Shown: positions 26,133 to 38,566 of the stretch, one piece after another
Layout of the letters: each line of letters starts with the position of its first letter
How positions within the stretch are numbered: position 1 is the stretch's first letter
Source: Heterobilharzia americana
Lineage: Eukaryota > Platyhelminthes > Trematoda > Strigeidida > Schistosomatidae
Assembly: GCA_944470555.2 (NCBI GenBank)
Contig: OX104127.1
Span: forward strand, 95,504,708-95,568,707
DNA: 64,000 nucleotides
Direction of reading: 5' to 3'
The notes under the pieces: generated by a model
Database searches by the model: none
What the model was told of the DNA's origin: nothing
The model's input: the letters and a program-made list of their open reading frames with translations, nothing else
Made by a program: the position numbers and the translations under genes

Positions 26133-27479
26133 GTTAGCGTGATTTCCTGTAATAATTCTGTGTTAATTTACGTAGTTTACTTCTATCTTTAACAATGCAG
26201 TCTGATTTAGAAGGAATACAGAAATAAAAACCGGGCTGCGTCCGAAGACTACGGATTTCTAATCTGTGTATGTACTAACTAAATTCAAACCTAAAATCGC
26301 TAAATAGATCTCATTTTCATTCCATTCACTGGGCATTCTATAAACGAACGTTTTTTGTCACCTCAATGAAACTGTTTCATTGTCTCATACTTTTGAACGT
26401 GATAACCAGGATTTCATTGTAACTTTCTTCGTCACTAATCTAAGTTATGCAGATTTGTCAATATTTCAGACGATATCGAAACTTGATAATTGTTTGAAAT
26501 CCTTTAAACTTTGAGGTTTGTTCATGGATGTTCCATCTCTAGGCTAGGTGACTTTATTAGCACTAACCTCATAGAAATTTCAGTGTTCAATTTTCTTTTA
26601 AAACAGTTAAAATCCTCAGTTATCCGCATTCTGACTCCTACTTGAACTACTTTTTGATACTAGTCTATTGACATCCCTGAAACATTGAGTTGTAATACTT
26701 TTCATCTGTATAAATGATAGAAACGTGAAGTGGAATGTATGTGGTTATTTTAATGGTGCTACATAGTTAACATAGATCAGTACCAACTGAGATATCTGTT
26801 TATAAATCCTGTCTGTATTATATTACCTCTTTTAACACTAACCTGAAATTTGTGTGTGTATTCGTATGTTGCAGAATAAGATGTTTGCGCATCCCTGTTT
26901 AACCTTAATAATAAAATGTCATTTATATTACCTACACACGATTGATTATCGCTATCCTTTAAAAAGTGTTCCTTATTTGAACGCTAGAATTGAGGCCTAT
27001 TAATACTTATTATCGTTTATACGTAAAATGAGGTCATTTCTGTTTTGATGTACAGCGGCTTTGACGCCTTTCAACTTTTTTCCTACTCATTAATTCCTCC
27101 AAAAGAACCTGTTACTCGTTCAGATTATTACACCTTGAGATTCAGAATCGTAGCTTGATACATTACCTTTGGAAGTAATTGTATTGCAAGTAATCATCTA
27201 TAGGACTAAATAAGGTACAAGTATAGTTTACTAGGCAGTAATTAGTATCAAGCTAAATTGCTCAGTGTTAACCAGGCATCTGAGATGATAAATGCAGAGC
27301 AACAGAATGTCAAGAAACTTTCATAATCAAAGCTTCGAAAGAACTTGTGTGATAAGATTCCTCCCCAGAACTAAGGACTAATTGCCCTCCCACAGCCGTA
27401 TAATATAAATGTTATTTTGTATTGACTAATTCTAGTCTCATTGAACTATTCTAATGTTATATCTATTCATTATCTATAG
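26133..27479 (+). other. unc-13 intron, 26133-27479, contents
   Basis: A 1.3-kb AT-rich intron in which I see no repeat or coding signal. The acceptor is attatctatag before 27480. Confidence 0.85.
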
Positions 27480-27614
27480 TGTCCACCTAGCTCAAAAACG
27501 AACGTAGAAACTGAAGCCGAACATATATTACATCCTCTTATGGATTATTATGAATCGACGCTATCAACTTTAGCAGATCTATGTGAAAAGACTGTATTAA
27601 AACGGTTATTAAAG
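27480..27614 (+). CDS. unc-13: unc-13 exon h: start of MHD2 region
   Basis: Forty-five codons, phase 0 at both ends, reading CPPSSKTNVETEAEHILHPL, then MDYYESTLSTLADLCEKTVL and KRLLK. The family pattern is [29 protein letters not shown]. The donor is gtaatacc at 27615. Confidence 0.96.
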
Positions 27615-28132
27615 GTAATACCAGCATATTTATATTTATAAAAGTTGTATGTGTATTTATAAATCCAAATCGAGTAGAATAATACATTCCTGGTGTTTCG
27701 TGACCTTTTGGATGCCGCTTTTTCAGCTACTGAACTGGCTCTCTCACGTGATCGTGAAAAGTCAGGTCAAATTTTGAACCTGATACCTACAAATAATTTT
27801 TGTGATTGTTGGTAATGTTTTTGCTTGTATTTCTTTGCGATTATTATACTAGGGACTACATATTGTTGAAACTGACAGTTCAGGCATATACAACCTAAGG
27901 CTCTAGAAAACAATGTCATACCACCTATTATATATAATAAATGGAATCCTCATACAATTCTATGGATAGTAGACTCTGTGATTTTGGATAATCTTTCGTA
28001 TTTTTCTGAGTACTTAATTCCAGTTATCTGTGTCACTGTTCTGAATGACACATAATGAAGCTAATTGATTACTTCACGTCTCTTTCTGTTTACTACAATT
28101 TACACATACCTTTTATGCGCTTTAATAAACAG
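27615..28132 (+). other. unc-13 intron, 27615-28132
   Basis: At 518 bp this is the shortest intron in the window. I see nothing in it. The acceptor is aataaacag before 28133. Confidence 0.9.
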
Positions 28133-28204
28133 GAACTCTGGAAGGTCACAATGCACAACTTAGAGAAACAAGTCGTATTGCCTACGGTTGCTGATCCGAG
28201 AGCT
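28133..28204 (+). CDS. unc-13: unc-13 exon i: MHD2 region
   Basis: Twenty-four codons, phase 0 at both ends: ELWKVTMHNLEKQVVLPTVA, then DPRA. The family pattern is [21 protein letters not shown]. The donor is gtgagttt at 28205. Confidence 0.96.
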
Positions 28205-29475
28205 GTGAGTTTACTTATCTGTTTATTTATTACATTTTTTTTAGAGAAAAAACTATTTTTACCTGTATACACAACCTGTGCATCTAAGCATCACTGTACT
28301 TCAACTTGTCACTTGCTGCATGTAAGCTTGTATGTATGTATAGTATGCAACTGAAGAATTCTACTGAAACTAATGAATTCAATAAGTCTTGCTTGGCATA
28401 CATTTGTTGCTTGTTTTAAATTTGCGTCGGGAAAGAGATGTTTTCAGTTTTCTTACGTTTCTGTCATATGATGTGTAGGTAACACAAAATAACCAGATTG
28501 TTCACCAGGTATGTAAAAGAAAAACCATTAAAATTTCGTAGTTCATGGTTTCTCTATTCATTGAAGTCTTTACTAACTTGGTCATTATAAGGTATTCCAC
28601 TGTGACTATTTTTACCTTCAGTGGGGCGAGTAAAAGTTTGACCAGTATACTCAATGTGTAGCCTTTTTACTAATCGACATGATAAACAGCTAATGCTTAA
28701 AAACGTGCGCCTGTAGGCTTATGCACATATCTGTACTTGCTTTTTATATGTTATATGCATAAGCTATGTTTGTCAAGTCCTCGGTCAAAGGAATATCTGG
28801 AAACCAATTGCTTTCACCCAAATAATTATTAATAGTATACATTGAAAAAATGAATACAAGTTGATGACCAGATGATAACCGATGTAGCCGTCAAGTCCTA
28901 AGCGTTAGGTACTGATCGGATTTTATGGATTAAAAATAAAATACATCCACTAAACTAGGGGATATGACACTGTTGTGCACTGTAGTTTGGTGTTAGATGT
29001 CACAACAAAATCACTCGTAACGACTAATTACATTTACAGCCGAATCAACTGTTGCTACGATGCCTGTCGGTAATGTTGGCTATCGACGCCTGGTTGACAT
29101 AGACCAATCAGCCCTGTGGTAACGTTTCTGACACCTCTCACTTCAGACTCAGAAAATAACATTCACGAAAATTGATAGTTCGTGTTGTATCTATACTGAA
29201 GACTTTATTTCACTCCCGGTTTTGTTGTTTATTGGGCTCATCATGTGTCACGCGTATTATCATTTGCCGGATGTACCATCCCAATCAAACTCCTTTTTTG
29301 ATATAACTGTGCTGATATAAAATAAAAGGTAAAGATTTGAAACTATTTTGCAATAAACATTCAGTAACCTACCTTAGCAACTTTCTTTATGCCCTATTTC
29401 TGTTAATATGAGGATAGGATCCGGACATTGTGGTAGAGTATAATTCCACTACATTTCTGTTTTATGTACCACACA

Positions 29476-30840
29476 GATAAAGTTTCAAGCAGAATTTATG
29501 GCTCATAATCAGATCAAATTTATGGTCTAGTTTTATAGTCCTACTGTTTTTCATTCTTTCATTTCATTGGTAGTAAAAATGTCCACATATACCGAATCGG
29601 TGTTGCGTAGTTCCCATTACATGTATCAAGTATTGATTCGGTAAACAAGGCTGCTGTTATCAACCTCTCTCCACTTACCCAACTTATTTTTTTAAAATCG
29701 TTACTTCACTCCATCCTGTTGTGTGATTGTGTGTTACCGTATGCATGGCTGGGCTCTTTCCTGGATCGCTTATCTTACCATATTCTACTGTTCAAACGAA
29801 GCCAAGACGTAGGTTTACATACCACTACTACTCTTACTACTACTACTACTACCTACAAAGAGCTTTCACACTCTAACCAATACTTAAACTTTAGGTCATG
29901 CCATTCATCATCGGTCGAGGTAGGTTTGATCAAATGTTTAGGTGACAGGACAAGAAGACTGATTAAAAAGGTAGAAAATCTATATCAAGAAATGAAGGAT
30001 ATAAAGGATGTATTATTACTCAACAATCATCTCCCCTGAGTTTATTCAAAAGCGAATAAGGGGTAGTGAGAAAAATACTACGAATAATACACTTACAGGC
30101 AAAAAACATGTTAGCCATGAAACCACGGAGAAGGATTTTAAAACCTCCACAGTTTTAACGTATGAAGAAGAGGTAGTACTTATCATGGACTTACACCGAT
30201 TGCCGAACCATTGAAGACCTGGTGTCAGTCCGTGATGAACGCTACCTTAAAACTAAAATCCTCATTAATCTCAAAATACATACAGGGAAGGGACATCAAA
30301 ATTCCTACATAGGATTCCTAGTAAGATCGGAACAGAGTGGTATCTAAGCCTCCAAACTAACTTAAAGACGAACTTTGTCCGCTAAAGAATGCTATCGAAC
30401 ATATTAAGAAAAACTATTTAGTCTACCAAACTCAGTGGAATGACTTTGAGGTCAAATATGTAGGTCAATCTAACCGACCGTTGTCCATTGGGGTAACAGA
30501 AGGAGGAAACTTAAATAAGTATAAATTGGTAGACCATGGTAAGATAAACGATCCAGGAAAGAGCCCAGCCATGCATACGGTAACACACAATCACACAACA
30601 GGATGGAGTGAAGTAACGATTTTAAAAAATAAGTTGGGTAAGTGGAGAGAGGTTGATAACAGCAGCCTTGTTTACCGAATCAATACTTGATACATGTAAT
30701 GGGAACTACGCAACACCGATTCGGTATATGTGGACATTTTTACTACCAATGAAATGAAAGAATGAAAAACAGTAGGACTATAAAACTAGACCATAAATTT
30801 GATCTGATTATGAGCCATAAATTCTGCTTGAAACGTTATC
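29476..30840 (+). mobile_element. Penelope-like element copy flanked by ~300-bp inverted repeats
   Basis: The arms 29476-29781 and 30536-30840 are near-perfect reverse complements. The 754-bp interior reads on the plus strand LGDRTRRLIKKVENLYQEMK and DVLLLNNHLPEFIQKRI, like the PLE region between RT and endonuclease. After a frame shift it gives KYVGQSNRPLSIGVTEGG (about 30448-30505), which resembles the GIY-YIG endonuclease motif block YVGxTxRxLxxRxxE. The RT domain is missing. PLEs are known for terminal repeats in either direct or inverted order; the inverted arms fit that or a head-to-head insertion of two copies. Confidence 0.75.
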
Positions 30841-31906
30841 AGTTCATAATACTGTTTCTCTGTGTGATATGTATGTAAAACAGAACTATAATGAAATGTT
30901 TCTAGTGACAGAGATACAACTGTGTTCTAGACACCTAACTACTAAACAATATATCATAGTTCTAGAAGCATTTCACCTATTTCAGCCACGTTGATTGGAT
31001 TCATTCCATTATGTAACTATCAATAATCAGTAAGAATAAACACTTTGGGCGCTGAAGTGAGTTATTACATGAAAGACTTCACTTTTAAAACCATGAAGTG
31101 TTTGTGTATTGTAGAATGAATCAACTTTTTAAAGTTTAAAAAGAATAGTTACACACCATTTAGAAATTATCAGTAATAAAAGCAGGCAAAATCGTGAAAA
31201 TTAAGAGTTATTTTGATTCCTCTTGAGATTCGAATCGAGTGACCTCCGTCTATGAATAAAGGTTTACTCACAAGTGACTTAATAAACACTAAAATCCCTT
31301 CCTTAATAAATTGAAATACTTTACCGGCTAGTATGTATAAATGAATAAGGCTAATGGTGTTTTCAGCAGTTCAATAACTTAAGAGCATTTTAATCACTAA
31401 TTGTTATTAGTTATTACAGAAAGCGTTAGAAACCACAGATTAGCAGATGACCTACTCACTCCAAACTGAATTTCTTTAACGCCATACTTCTGAGGTATCT
31501 ATAATAAAAAGCCTTTTAGTTGATACGTTACTTGCAATCCATTTGATTGTTAACCGTCGACTGGTATTTTCTTGCTTCAGTGAAAGTATAGTTTTGCAGA
31601 AATATCTTTTGATGCAAAAAACAACGATTCGAACAAATCGATATTTCAACCACCTAGCACTAATATGTATCATTTTTGAAGCACAAGATACCGCACCGCT
31701 CTGATGAAACTATATTTCTGTTATATTGCATGTGGTTTCTCGTTAACACACCCATCATTAATTATTCCTATTTAACACAGCTAAATATGACACAAAGGAT
31801 AGAAAAGTCAAAACATTTGGCCTTAAGCTCTAATCTGATAACTTGGATAAATTTAATCTTTTGAAGAAATTTGTATTGATGGCATCACTAAACGTTGCGA
31901 TGAAAT

Positions 31907-32102
31907 TTTAGGTTGGGGTTCATCATCGGTTAATGGAACATTGGAAACCTGGAGCACTGGACAGCTGTTTCGCCTTAGTATGGGACCCATCGAACCCCAT
32001 GGCCTTCGAGTTCCACGGCCAGCACGTTGCCGTCGAGCCACTACGTCGGAATCCTGTGGCCTATACATCCGACTTCTGTCACTTCACGATATAGTGCGAC
32101 CT
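31907..32102 (-). repeat. tRNA-like SINE copy (minus) of a head-to-head pair
   Basis: 3' end at the left (catcatcggttaatggaaca), then acagctgtttcgcc, the tRNA-like part (gccagcacgttgccgtcgag, B box decayed) and the tcacgatatagtgcgacc block at the right. A deletion has removed the 5' side of the ribozyme-like fold. Confidence 0.75.
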
Positions 32103-32490
32103 AAAATCAATTAAAAGAAACCTCCAGACAGAATTACTGTGACGCTCATTGGTGACTAGCTTCGAGAGGTAATTCTCGAAGTCCCAATGAGAGGTCGTGA
32201 CCAGTGGAGTCAACCAAGTCGAACATGAAGATGACATCGGGTGTAGGTCACGCTATATCGTGAACTGACTGAAGTAGGAAACATCGACCATTGGATTCCG
32301 ACCCAGTGGTGCTGGCCATGGAACCCGAAGGTCCTGGGTTCGATCCCTGGTGGGGTAAGGTCATGGATGCGCCCTGCCGAGGAGTTCCGTACTAGGACGA
32401 AACAGCTATTCAGTACTCCCATGTTCCCAATGTCCCTCCAATTGATGCTAGTCCATGATGAATTCCAACCTAAAATCAATGAATAAATCT
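32103..32490 (+). repeat. tRNA-like SINE, near full length (plus) of a head-to-head pair
   Basis: The clearest copy in the window. In order: gctcattggtgactagctt, tatatcgtgaactgactga, cagtggtgctggccatgg, an intact B box (gggttcgatccctgg at about 32336), a hammerhead-like segment at about 32372-32418 (core CCGAGGA; stem GTTCC/GGAC; GAAA) and a 3' end with gatgctagtccatgatgaat and aaaatcaatgaataaa. It is about 390 bp. It is Pol III-type by its B box. A recognisable A box is not clear to me. Confidence 0.8.
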
Positions 32491-33779
32491 CCACAAACTT
32501 GCAGATAGTTGCGATGAAATGTTAATTGGTATATATGAGAGCTGAGAGAATAAAAAACAATTTATCATCTTTACTATGATCTAATGCATTATCTCTTAAG
32601 AAAAAGTTTTAACTAGACAAAATGTGGTATCTTCATTGCATACTTCAGCGTGTCAATCAATAAAGCTTATCTTTGATGTTGTGTTTAACATTCACTTATT
32701 CTCCAGAGAGAGTCATCATCATAGATTTTTTAAAATCTACAACGTGTGACAAAATAAATGTTAAATAGAAAATTGTATTCCACATTACTTTTCATCTAGC
32801 CGTACGAACATTGCTTTCTGACACCTACCAACTTCAATGCATATTTATTTTTAATGGAAAAGAGAAAATTAGTCTATAAAAACTACCTTAAAATAACAAA
32901 GACGGAAGGAAGAAAGAATGGCAACTATTTTTATGACCTTTAATAAAAACAAACCGAAGCAGTTTATATCTGACTGATTGTTTTATTTTTCACCATAGAA
33001 ACAGATAAAAATCCCCATAATATTTTTTTCCTGAGATCGGAAGGTTATTTATTAAGGAATTTGAAGAATATTATGTCATGGATTGAGAATTCGACTATTA
33101 ACAGTTGGGTTATAAAATTTAGTCCCAATTCACTTGCTTCGGCATGAACTAACAAGTGATATGATAAATTTTCACATAATAGTTATAGTTGATAGGCCTA
33201 GGACACAAAGTTGTGTAGGGCTGTTGAACTGCCTTATCGTTTATCAGTTTCTTTTTCATGATCTCAATAATTTGAAGATTAGCCTTCATTTTAAAACAAC
33301 TTGTATTAGTTTAAATTTTAAAAATCAAAATGTCTTAAACAAACATTTAGATCTAGTTCTGATCTCTTCGATAATGTACCCCATTGAGTTATAGAATCTA
33401 CAATTTTTAGATTCTGTTCGAAATGTTAGATGTACTGAATGATTATGTACAGAACAGAATGAAACACTTATCTTGATGATGTCCAGTTCCAAGTGGTTCT
33501 TCAATCGACATTATTTTTTTCGAAGAGATATTCTAAAGTTGAATCCACGTTACCGTCTTTATCGCCAATCAGTATTCATTTACATATCAGCACGATTGTG
33601 TAAGCATTATGGGATTGCTAATTGTAACTAACTACTCAACATACGTTCTCTGAAAAGGAAACTGTTGTACAATTCAGTTTATTTCAATAAATGGACAATA
33701 AACACTAACTATTTGATTATAAAATGAATATTATTGGTAACCATGATATATTCGAGGGTTAATCAATCAAACCAATATC

Positions 33780-35640
33780 AACACAGGACCAGGCTTTACT
33801 GTGTAGCAGTCCAAGTTGCCACACCTTATATTTGCACAGCAAATAACAAAGTAGTAAGATGAAGAAAGAGGGAAAAATCGGTCAAAAGCAGTAAGAGAGA
33901 GGAAGGAGGAATGAGAAAATGGTGAACTCAGTACAGCGGTTAAGATGAAGATAGTTTGGATACATCGACACCACTGGCATCAATTTTGAGCCATATCACC
34001 TACAGTCTCCAACCATTGGTCTCTGCTGTCACATGGATCCCAACTGGCTAGTCTTCACATCCCTGTATGGCTCAGACCAACAGTCAAAGACTCCATGCAG
34101 TGATGCTATGTTTTAGTTTGTCCTCCCTGAGCCTTTTTCTAGCTTGAGCCTACTTCGCCTGACATCGCGTGACGAGGTAGATGATGACTAGAAATGTGCA
34201 ACACATGACGCAGCCATCTGAATAGATGAAGGTTCATAACCTTACCAAGTGGCTTCCTTCTCCTTCCTAAAACTTTACACCCGACCTCTACTTAACTGAC
34301 GTGGTGACACCGTCATATAGTCTGTGCTACGAAGGCGACGGTGGTCAAACACCCGAAGCCTACTCATTTCATCCACCTCTTATGACTATACTTGACAACC
34401 ATATAGCAGAACAGAAAAGAACTATAGCACAGCACACCCGACCCTTAATAGGCAATTGGATATCACAGTAGCGGTACAGATGGCGTAAGTTGACAAAATC
34501 CAAACCAGTCTTTTGTTTCTGCGATGAGGTTTCATCAGCCACTAACCAACGCATAAGAGCTGATCCAACTTCCCAAGTAAGTGAAATGGTCAACGCGCTC
34601 AACCACTTCACTCTGCTGCTAGACACGGCACCGCTGAAGACCAATCCCGGATCAACAATTTGCATTTGGATGGCAATAAACGCATCCCAAACATTCTCAA
34701 ATTGCCATCCAGTGTGTCTAGAAGACTATGGATCTTGTGAGCGTCTTCACCTAACAAGACTATGTCATCTTCATATTCTAGATTTCTTAAGCATTCTCTA
34801 GTGATTAGATCAATCCTTGTGATATCAGATGACAAGAGGCAGAACCGTATAAGAATATCTATGATAAAATTGAGCAAGCGTGGAGAGAGTGGACATCCTG
34901 GACGGACACCACTCGATGTACACAGATCACCCGACAACCCACCATAGGTTCTAACACGCTCACGGATGTTTGGGTAAAGAGCCTTTAACAAAGTGATATA
35001 CTTGTTCGGTGCCTCTTCCAGTGAGAGACACTTGTCATGAGACCCCTAGGTCGATTGAGCCGAATGCCATTTTCAGGCCGAGAAATAGCAGTTGTCGGGT
35101 ATCGCTAAGTGTACCTATCTTTTAGAACCTGGCAGAGTATAAATATCTGGTGGCTAGGTCCGAAACCTGGCTGGCTTTCTTGGGCTTGCTGTTTCCGAGC
35201 TCCACTCAGTCATCGACTGATTATAGAACGTAGAATCTTAGACACTGTGCTCGTCAGGCTGATCCCCTGTGGTTACCACAAGAGAATTTCTCCCCTTTAT
35301 TGGAGAATAGGGCAATCACTGTTTGAAACCAGTCACGGGATTATATCTGATTCCCATACTCCAGTTAGCACTTTGGTTAACTCGACTAAAAGTCCTCGAC
35401 CACCGTCCTTAAATACCTCTGAAAGTAGTTCGTCTTGTCCTGCTAGTCTTCCTCATTTCATGTTACCTACGGCTTTCTCGACTTCTAAAAATATTGGGGA
35501 TCCTGTCCCAATGTTGTATTCAGGCTGCGACTAGGTAGCGGACAACAAAACAGTAGCTGGAGACCACTTGGACTGTTCCTCGAATTACTCCTTCTATCAT
35601 TCCAGTCGTCTTCCCTACAAATGTATCTCAGACCCATCCT
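33780..35640 (-). mobile_element. CR1-like EN-RT retrotransposon fragment with RT domain, inactive
   Basis: Minus-strand pieces in order: EVEKAVGNMKWGRLAGQDEL and SEVFKDGGRG (about 35500-35400), GISLTSTVSKIL (about 35240), LKALYPNIRERVRTYGG and SGVRPGCPLSPRLLNF (34990-34850), LEYEDDIVLLGEDAHKIHSL (about 34790), CKLLIRDW, then FVNLRHLYRYCDIQLPIKGR (about 34500). These match the schistosome EN-RT family (SGVRQGCPLSPFLFNF, LEYADDIVLFGEDADKM). The catalytic box reads YEDD and keeps both Asp, but frames are broken and the GVRQGC Gln is Pro. The 3' end at the left carries caagttgccacacc. The endonuclease is absent. Confidence 0.85.
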
Positions 35641-35964
35641 TCTCCTCAATCTTATCTAAGTGGCTTCGAAAACGAAATTGACCTCGAATAATCCATTACG
35701 TGTAGGGGACAAAAGTCCAAACATGTATTAGAAACTAAATTATAGGGTAAAATTTGCAAGTTTAAAGTATATTGCAGAAAAGTAGACAGAGATGAGTGCT
35801 TAAATGTACTAAAGCTTTAATCATCCGTAAATTGAAGCTCTTTTAATACGTACTTTATTTAAAGACAGTTTGTATTCACTTTGAACTAATTGTGATAGTA
35901 TTAATTTTATTATTCATGCCAAGGATGATGCGTTTCAGATTTAGTTTTCGAGATTTGTTTCAAG

Positions 35965-36060
35965 GTAGTACTCATCATACACTGGCATCAGTTGAAGTAC
36001 CAATGAAAACCTGAGAGCACTGGACTCTCGTTTCGTTCTACTATGGGACTCCCCAGTGGT
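35965..36060 (-). repeat. tRNA-like SINE, 3' fragment
   Basis: Contains actggcatcagttgaagtac, then gagcactggactctcgtttc and ctactatgggactcc. This is the SINE 3' end and ribozyme-like part. It is cut off before the tRNA-like region. Confidence 0.65.
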
Positions 36061-37385
36061 CTTATTTTTTCCCTTATTTTCCTCCTTATTCTTGTATTCT
36101 TTACTGACTTAACTGGCCTTCATCAGTTTTCATATAGATAAAATCTGACGATTTCATATGTAGTCAGATTATTCTGAACCTATAGTTCTGATATATCAAA
36201 TACTTCACATAATCTTCCTCTTTTCATTACGCCGTTTAAGTTTATCATATAGACTAACTACTTCAAGAGTAGTAAAAGGTTTACTACGGTATGATAATTT
36301 TAGAAGAGCTAATTCTCACAGTTTTAAAATAAGTTCCATTTTAATTTCGTCTCCAGATATTCATTTCGTCGAAAACTGTTGCATGACTTCTTATCGTTGC
36401 ATGTAAACTTTACATTGAAGTTACAAAACCAAGGGATTATATAACCTAGTGAGTCAATTAAGAAAGTTGAGAATGAAGTCAGTTGATTTATCTAAAATTA
36501 ACAGATGAAAAACAATAATTTTTCCATAATGGAACCAAGACAACAAGGCATTGATTAAGATACCCTATCCTTCCTATTTACTCAGATCAGGCTGAAAGTT
36601 TAGTAAATCAATGTTTTTGTTTTCAGAAAACAAATGAAACATAGTATTGCATATATGTTTACTGATTTGAACATCATTCTGTGTTAATAAACCTCCTTGA
36701 ACTCTCAGATTCAGAAAAAAAGTTAATTAAATCTCTCATTCCATTACTTTTTCTATCCTACTTGTGTAAAGATGCTTTTTTATTGAATTTACAAAATTAT
36801 TCGTCAGTGTCAGTCTAACTACAAAGAAGCTCCTCTTATTCATACACTTTGGTTCCATCTTTTAAATAAACAGAAGCAGGCATTATAAAAACTTATATTG
36901 TTTTCCTCGACTTATTTCATTTGCTATGTTTCCAGCTTCTATGAAAGAGAAACGTATGAAATCATAACTTTGTGGTAGAAATTCAGGACACTTTGTAACA
37001 GTGCATTATCACTATATTGGGCTACTTTTACTTGAGTAAAATAGCTTTGTTTAAGGACCTGTGAATATGGAAATTAGTTGAAACGGTTGACTTAAACTGC
37101 ATAGATATCTGCTTAGATAACCTTATCCAGTATGTTGTAAAAGTAACTTAAGAAACTGTCCATTTATCTAGAAAATATCATGTCTTGCACAAATAGATTA
37201 TTGTATCTCTCATCATGCTGTACACCTTCAAGTAGTACATAAATCTTCGAGAACAAAATCTGTCTCATGCAGGGGCATACAAAGTTACTTAACACATTTG
37301 AGAACTATTATTTGACGCTTTACATTTTGATTAGTTTAGTTCACAATAATATTATGCATGCGCATTTCACCTTTTGCATTTCCAG

Positions 37386-37496
37386 ATGTTTCTTAACTTG
37401 TCAATTCCTTCAACTGCACAAGCTAAATTAACAAGTGTATCACAAAGTTTACTAACGAATGTAAGCAGTCAGTTACCAGCAAGTCGAATACTACAA
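37386..37496 (+). CDS. unc-13: unc-13 exon j: MHD2 linker
   Basis: Thirty-seven codons in phase 0: MFLNLSIPSTAQAKLTSVSQ, SLLTNVSSQLPASRILQ. This lies where vertebrate proteins have IFTAAKELGQLSKLKDHM; resemblance is weak, but splice sites and phase fit (acceptor gcatttccag, donor gtaagtca at 37497). A second donor, gtaagc at 37461 after codon 25 (AAT), is also in phase and would remove 12 residues. I prefer the longer form because LPASRILQ aligns with the LSKLK segment. This is the least certain exon boundary. Confidence 0.82.
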
Positions 37497-38194
37497 GTAA
37501 GTCAATTGACTGTTTCGATACCGACTATAATTAATAAGCTTCATGTCTACCTTATTTTTTGCTGTGATCCATGTTTCTTAAGATTCAAGTTACACTTTAT
37601 GCTAATGGCTTATGCAGCTAAACGCTAGGCTACTGAATTTCTCATTAGTAAGTATGAAATACTGCATAAGTCTCAGCCTAAGATGGGAACCAGTTGATGG
37701 CAGTGTTAGGAAAATGTAATAAAGAAAGACTCAGACAATAACCAAACAGTTGTCTGGAAGCGAGATTAAAACTCTCTTCTGAAGTCTATTTTTGGCTTTA
37801 TTTGACCAATTGACCATGTTGTATAATTATACCCAATTACTTAGTAAATCCTACCTGAACTTCAAGACCGAATATCTTTTCTGTCATGTAAACGCCAATT
37901 ATATAGCTGTCTATCTTTAATTACCCTAGCCGCCCAGCTAAGTTTTATTGACGCACTCATATCAAGTTGAACTTTTGAGGGTGAAAAAATAATCACCTAA
38001 TTATTAGATTATGTCAGATTATCGCCACACAAGAATCATGATCCAAACTCAGAGTTTGTTAGCAGTTAGAGCTCATACCTTAATCGCTAGAACACTATCG
38101 TGATTCTGGTTTTCGCTTAAAATCCTCGGCCAGTTCCATTTGAGTAACCAGCAAACCTCTAACTCAGACTGTCTCATATAATTTGAATAATGTT

Positions 38195-38566
38195 CATACT
38201 GTATTCGGGGTGATAAGATCATTATGTTGTTGCTTGTATCATCCATTCGTTGATTGGACCGAATTGACCGGTCTCTATTGACATACAGGCTCCTAAGTGG
38301 ATGCCTTGATATTGTCTGTCGTTTCAATCATATGGTGGTGACGGATACTGACTAACAGTTGAATCCAGCACGCGTGCTCCGTCCTATTTAGAACTCATCA
38401 GTTGGATGTACCTGCCTCCCGGTGAGTGATTTTGCCACTAAGATTTGAATCCGGGGCCGATCACTTCAAACGCCAAAGCGCTATCTGCTACACCACCGAG
38501 TTACGATAGCCACTTCCTGTGCGTCGCGTGTAGTTTTTATATTGTTGCTTGCATTATCCCACCCTG
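38195..38566 (-). repeat. Smα-type hammerhead SINE, more than one unit (minus)
   Basis: On the minus strand: a tRNA-like part (ggtgtagcagatagcgcttt and a B-box-like ggattcaaatctt), a hammerhead region at about 38363-38412 (catccaactgatgagttc ... ggacggagcacgcgtg), then the start of the next unit (ctggattcaactgttagtca). The CUGAUGAG core is intact here, but GAAA is changed to GGAG. A ~335-bp unit with the break at the GUC cleavage site is the known Smα layout. Confidence 0.8.

Larger units (their letters stand above)
28205..37385 (+). other. unc-13 intron, 28205-37385, contents
   Basis: At 9.2 kb, the largest intron in the window. It holds a PLE with 300-bp inverted arms (29476-30840), a head-to-head SINE pair (31907-32490), a CR1-like RT fragment (33780-35640) and a SINE scrap (35965-36060). 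I see nothing clear in 28210-29470, 30850-31900, 32500-33770 or 36070-37380. Confidence 0.85.

Noticed and set aside
30795..30840. Possible hammerhead in the PLE arm (ctgattatgag followed by cttgaaacg)
   Set aside because: PLE terminal repeats are known to carry hammerheads, but the core has two extra bases and I see no convincing stem between it and GAAA.
35109..35534. A 141-codon plus frame as a gene
   Set aside because: The opposite strand reads RT-family motifs (GRLAGQDEL, SEVFKDGGRG), so the plus frame is a shadow.
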